DNA of 8,773 nt from Desulfobacterales bacterium (GTDB taxonomy: Bacteria > Desulfobacterota > Desulfobacteria > Desulfobacterales > RPRI01). The notes under the pieces are model-generated. The model saw only the letters and a list, made by a program, of their open reading frames with translations, was not told the DNA's origin and did no database searches. The stretch lies in the NCBI GenBank assembly GCA_030689795.1, contig JAUYEO010000170.1:1-8773 (forward strand), read 5' to 3'. Below, in pieces: positions 7,325 through 8,773 of the stretch (its first letter is position 1; every line of letters begins with the position of its first letter). Made by a program: the position numbers and the translations under genes.

Positions 7325-7534
7325 CTTCAATTTTGATGGTTTCGTAAAAAGTCCAAATATGCTCTCTCAATGAGCTTTTTGGGGATTTGTAAATCACTTC
7401 GCTAAATCACAAGAACTCGGGCTAACGCCCTCAAACAGCTTGTGATTTTTAACGCTCAGTAATTTAAAAATCTGTTTCCCAAAAATCTCAAATCCGTTCG
7501 CATATGACTTTTTACGAAGCCTTCAATTTTAAAG
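7325..7534. repeat. About 200-bp nested palindromic repeat element, MITE-like
   Basis: Left end TTTTGATGGTTTCGTAAAA and following GTC (7331-7353) pair imperfectly with the right end GACTTTTTACGAAGCCTTCA (7506-7525 and beyond). The innermost 13 bases (7341-7353 and 7506-7518) are perfect inverted copies. Moving inward, ATATGC, GGATTTG/TTTTTGGG-like and AAATCACAAG segments on the left reappear inverted on the right, so most of the 200 bases can fold on themselves. At the centre AAATCACAAG (7404-7413) pairs perfectly with CTTGTGATTT (7439-7448), enclosing a GGGC-TAAC-GCCC hairpin (7419-7430). No coding capacity is present. The match of its terminus at 1376-1391 shows the end sequence is dispersed. 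It could be a non-autonomous mobile element or a REP-like structural repeat. Confidence 0.65.
7404..7448 (+). terminator. Central hairpin of the palindromic element, possible terminator
   Basis: A perfect 10-bp stem (7404-7413 with 7439-7448) encloses an inner 4-bp GC hairpin (7419-7422 with 7427-7430). The right arm runs into TTTTT (7446-7450) on the plus strand. It lies 180 bp after the hydrolase stop and could end that transcript, but the stem is AT-rich and the T run is short. Confidence 0.3.
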
Positions 7535-7546
7535 TTGTTACTAAAT

Positions 7547-7560
7547 AATCAAATTTGATT
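7547..7560. repeat. Perfect 14-bp AT-rich palindrome AATCAAATTTGATT
   Basis: The sequence is its own reverse complement and sits six bases beyond the stop of the ThiF-like gene. On the plus strand it runs into TTTGTTTT. It may be a weak bidirectional terminator or a protein site; the stem has only two G-C pairs, so RNA stability would be low. Confidence 0.3.
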
Positions 7561-7566
7561 TTTGTT

Positions 7567-8430
7567 TTAAAGAAGCTGCATGGTTTCAAAGGAATTGTCG
7601 TCAATATCTATCACAAGCAGTTTGTTTCTTAAAAGAGAGCCTTTCCCCAGAATAATTTTTATCGCTTCCGAAGCCTCAAGGGAAGCAATCAGTGAAACGC
7701 AGTGAGACAGCGCCCCGAGAGATGTTTCGGCTCCCTTATCCGGTGCATTTTCAGGATCGCCGTAAATAAGCTTCAAACCAGGGTCTTCGGGAAATATCGT
7801 GGTTATGTGCCCGTAGTTTCCCGCAACTGCCGCAGATACGAGACGGCAGCCCGCTTTTTTTGAAGCCCTCTCCAGAACAAAACGGGCGGTCAGTGAATCA
7901 AGACAGTCGATAACCGCATCCGAGCCCCCGATTATCCCTTTCGCATTTTCTTCATTGAGATATTCAGAATGTTTCCGTACCGTGACGGAAGAATTGATTT
8001 CTTTTATTCTTTTTTCGGCTGCGTCTGCCTTTAGTGTTGAAATAAGATTTTCCCTGCAGAGGAACTGGCGGTTCAGGTTGCTTTCTTCAAAAACATCCCC
8101 GTCAACGAGGGTTAAGGTTCCGATTCCAATTCTGGCAAGTATTTCTGTAACGACTCCACCAAGACCTCCCAGACCGACAACGGTTATTCTGGATTTTAAA
8201 AGGGTGGCCTGATCGGTTGCAGAAAAGGATTTCATGTTGCGGACATACCGTTCCGGTATGATTTCTTCTTCAAGCGAGGCGATTTCAATCTCACGGCAGC
8301 TTATCCCAAAGTTTCCGGATATATTGATGATGTCATTAACTGAAATGCCTGTATAGGGCGTTTTATCCGGAAGCGCCTTCCTCTTTGAAAGCGCACTTAT
8401 TCTGTTTTTAATACCATCGTCTGGTTTCAT
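7567..8430 (-). CDS. HesA/MoeB/ThiF-family E1-like adenylyltransferase
   Basis: This 287-residue cytoplasmic enzyme should adenylate the C-terminal glycine of the ubiquitin-like protein encoded just upstream, preparing it for sulfur transfer. VVGLGGLGG (84-92) is the nucleotide loop, LVDGD (108-112) binds ATP ribose, and NLNRQFL (118-124) with LKADAAEKR (133-141) and IDCLDS (174-179) supply the family's Arg, Lys and catalytic Asp (Asp177). PERYVRNM (59-66) resembles the arginine finger segment. About 55 extra residues precede the core and could form a small helical domain. The paired CxxC zinc motifs of MoeB are absent, as no two cysteines are close together. Cys244 or another cysteine could accept a thioester, but this is uncertain. 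Its ATG overlaps the partner's TGA (ATGA), with GGAGG three bases upstream, so synthesis of the two is coupled. MoeB, ThiF or another specialised role cannot be separated. Confidence 0.9.
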   Translation of the reverse strand: MKPDDGIKNRISALSKRKALPDKTPYTGISVNDIINISGNFGISCREIEIASLEEEIIPERYVRNMKSFSATDQATLLKSRITVVGLGGLGGVVTEILARIGIGTLTLVDGDVFEESNLNRQFLCRENLISTLKADAAEKRIKEINSSVTVRKHSEYLNEENAKGIIGGSDAVIDCLDSLTARFVLERASKKAGCRLVSAAVAGNYGHITTIFPEDPGLKLIYGDPENAPDKGAETSLGALSHCVSLIASLEASEAIKIILGKGSLLRNKLLVIDIDDNSFETMQLL

Positions 8431-8666
8431 CCGCCTCCAACCGGGGGGAAAATACCTATTCTTTCACCGCCATTAAGCGTAGAGTCGAGCTCCCCCTTGA
8501 CGCCGTCAATAAAAATCAGCTTTGCCTTCTCTTCAGGGATTTTGAGTCCGGCAATCAGGTCACGGACCGATGTTCCGGGTTCTACCGGATAATTATCCGC
8601 CGAATCGGGCGTGAATTTTCCAAGTGTGGCAAAGAGTTTTAAGGTAATAAATGCTTTTTTACTCAT
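8427..8666 (-). CDS. MoaD/ThiS-family ubiquitin-like sulfur carrier protein
   Basis: This 79-residue beta-grasp protein ends in FPPVGGG, the hallmark tail of MoaD/ThiS carriers, whose last glycine is adenylated and turned into a thiocarboxylate. Earlier features also fit: ITLKLFATLGKF (7-18) as the first strand, GTSVRDLIAGL (31-41) as the helix, LIFIDGVKGELDSTL (50-64) and GGERIGIFPPV (66-76). The length is typical. An in-frame TAA three codons upstream fixes the ATG at 8666 as the earliest start. The region before it is A-rich with no clear ribosome site, which is unusual for this window. The following E1-like gene overlaps by four bases, so the two are a functional pair. The final product, whether a tungsten/molybdenum cofactor, thiamin-like thiazole or another sulfur compound, is not shown. 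Confidence 0.9.
   Translation of the reverse strand: MSKKAFITLKLFATLGKFTPDSADNYPVEPGTSVRDLIAGLKIPEEKAKLIFIDGVKGELDSTLNGGERIGIFPPVGGG
8434..8438 (-). promoter_or_regulatory. Ribosome site inside the carrier's Gly-Gly codons
   Basis: GGAGG on the minus strand comes from the first two glycine codons of the carrier's GGG tail and lies three bases before the ATG of the E1-like gene. The essential C-terminal residues and the partner's translation signal therefore share the same bases. Confidence 0.6.
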
Positions 8667-8734
8667 ATTTTTTAAGTTTTATTTGCTCTTGAAATGGGAT
8701 ATAAGATAAACCTCATCCGATTCCTGGATTAAGA

Positions 8735-8761
8735 ATTAAATAAAATTGGTTTAAATGTCAA
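8735..8761 (-). promoter_or_regulatory. Candidate promoter of the carrier/E1 pair
   Basis: On the minus strand a perfect TTGACA (8761-8756) is followed after a short 15-base spacer by TTTAAT (8740-8735), a five-of-six -10 match. Transcription would start near 8728 and give a leader of about 60 bases to the start at 8666. The window ends shortly upstream, so read-through from a further gene cannot be excluded. Confidence 0.35.
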
Positions 8762-8773
8762 CTTGTTAAAATA

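Larger units (their letters stand above)
7224..7566. other. Convergent intergenic region with repeats and no gene
   Basis: These 343 bases separate the converging hydrolase and ThiF-like genes. No coding region is convincing on either strand. It holds, in order, an AT-rich start, a strongly GC-rich block (7241-7320), the nested palindromic element (about 7325-7534) and a short AT palindrome (7547-7560). Transcription from both sides would end somewhere in here. The hairpins could serve as terminators, though none is a textbook GC stem followed by a long T run. Confidence 0.75.

Noticed and set aside
7224..7566. CRISPR-like or tRNA-like structure in the convergent region
   Set aside because: There is no regular repeat-spacer pattern and no cloverleaf with CCA-type acceptor; the signal is a single nested palindrome.

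Overview
The window is about half G+C and carries nine convincing protein genes packed into short operons. It looks like Gram-negative chromosomal DNA. The evidence is a periplasmic adaptor of a tripartite exporter, a Sec-type signal peptide on a secreted hydrolase, strong AGGAGG-type ribosome sites and an MBL/ThiF/MoaD gene mix. Gene style and the large palindromic intergenic repeat suggest a deltaproteobacterium-like anaerobe (Desulfobacterota), but this is an impression and not proven from the sequence.

Layout. (1) 30-1259, minus strand: a threonine synthase-like PLP enzyme whose N-terminal zinc ribbon has lost its cysteines. (2) 1260-1509: a 250-bp divergent promoter region with two inverted repeats that could be operators and a 16-bp fragment of a repeat found again at 7.5 kb. 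(3) 1510-6433, plus strand: a four-gene operon of TetR regulator, MacB/LolD-type ATPase, two-unit FtsX-type permease and HlyD-type periplasmic adaptor. The genes overlap or nearly abut. (4) 6486-7223, plus strand: a secreted UlaG-like metallo-beta-lactamase-fold hydrolase, 52 bp downstream and possibly part of the same transcript. (5) 7224-7566: a convergent intergenic region with a GC-rich block, then an approximately 200-bp nested palindromic element whose ends match the fragment near 1.38 kb. (6) 7567-8666, minus strand: a ThiF/MoeB-type E1-like adenylyltransferase and, just upstream of it and overlapping by four bases, its ubiquitin-like MoaD/ThiS partner ending in Gly-Gly-Gly. (7) 8667-8773: a promoter-like upstream region.

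How the parts fit. The TetR protein probably senses a ligand and controls its own operon. The ATPase and permease form an inner-membrane mechanotransmission-type ABC complex. The adaptor would link that complex to an outer-membrane channel, which is not encoded here. The secreted hydrolase could act on a related compound in the periplasm, but only its position suggests this. The ThiF/MoaD pair should carry out C-terminal adenylation of the carrier and sulfur transfer. Such pairs often serve molybdenum/tungsten cofactor or thiamin-like chemistry, and in anaerobes they are often found beside tungsten aldehyde oxidoreductase genes; any such gene would lie outside the window. No CRISPR array, tRNA, rRNA, transposase gene or clearly new defence system is visible. 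The least explained item is the palindromic repeat family.
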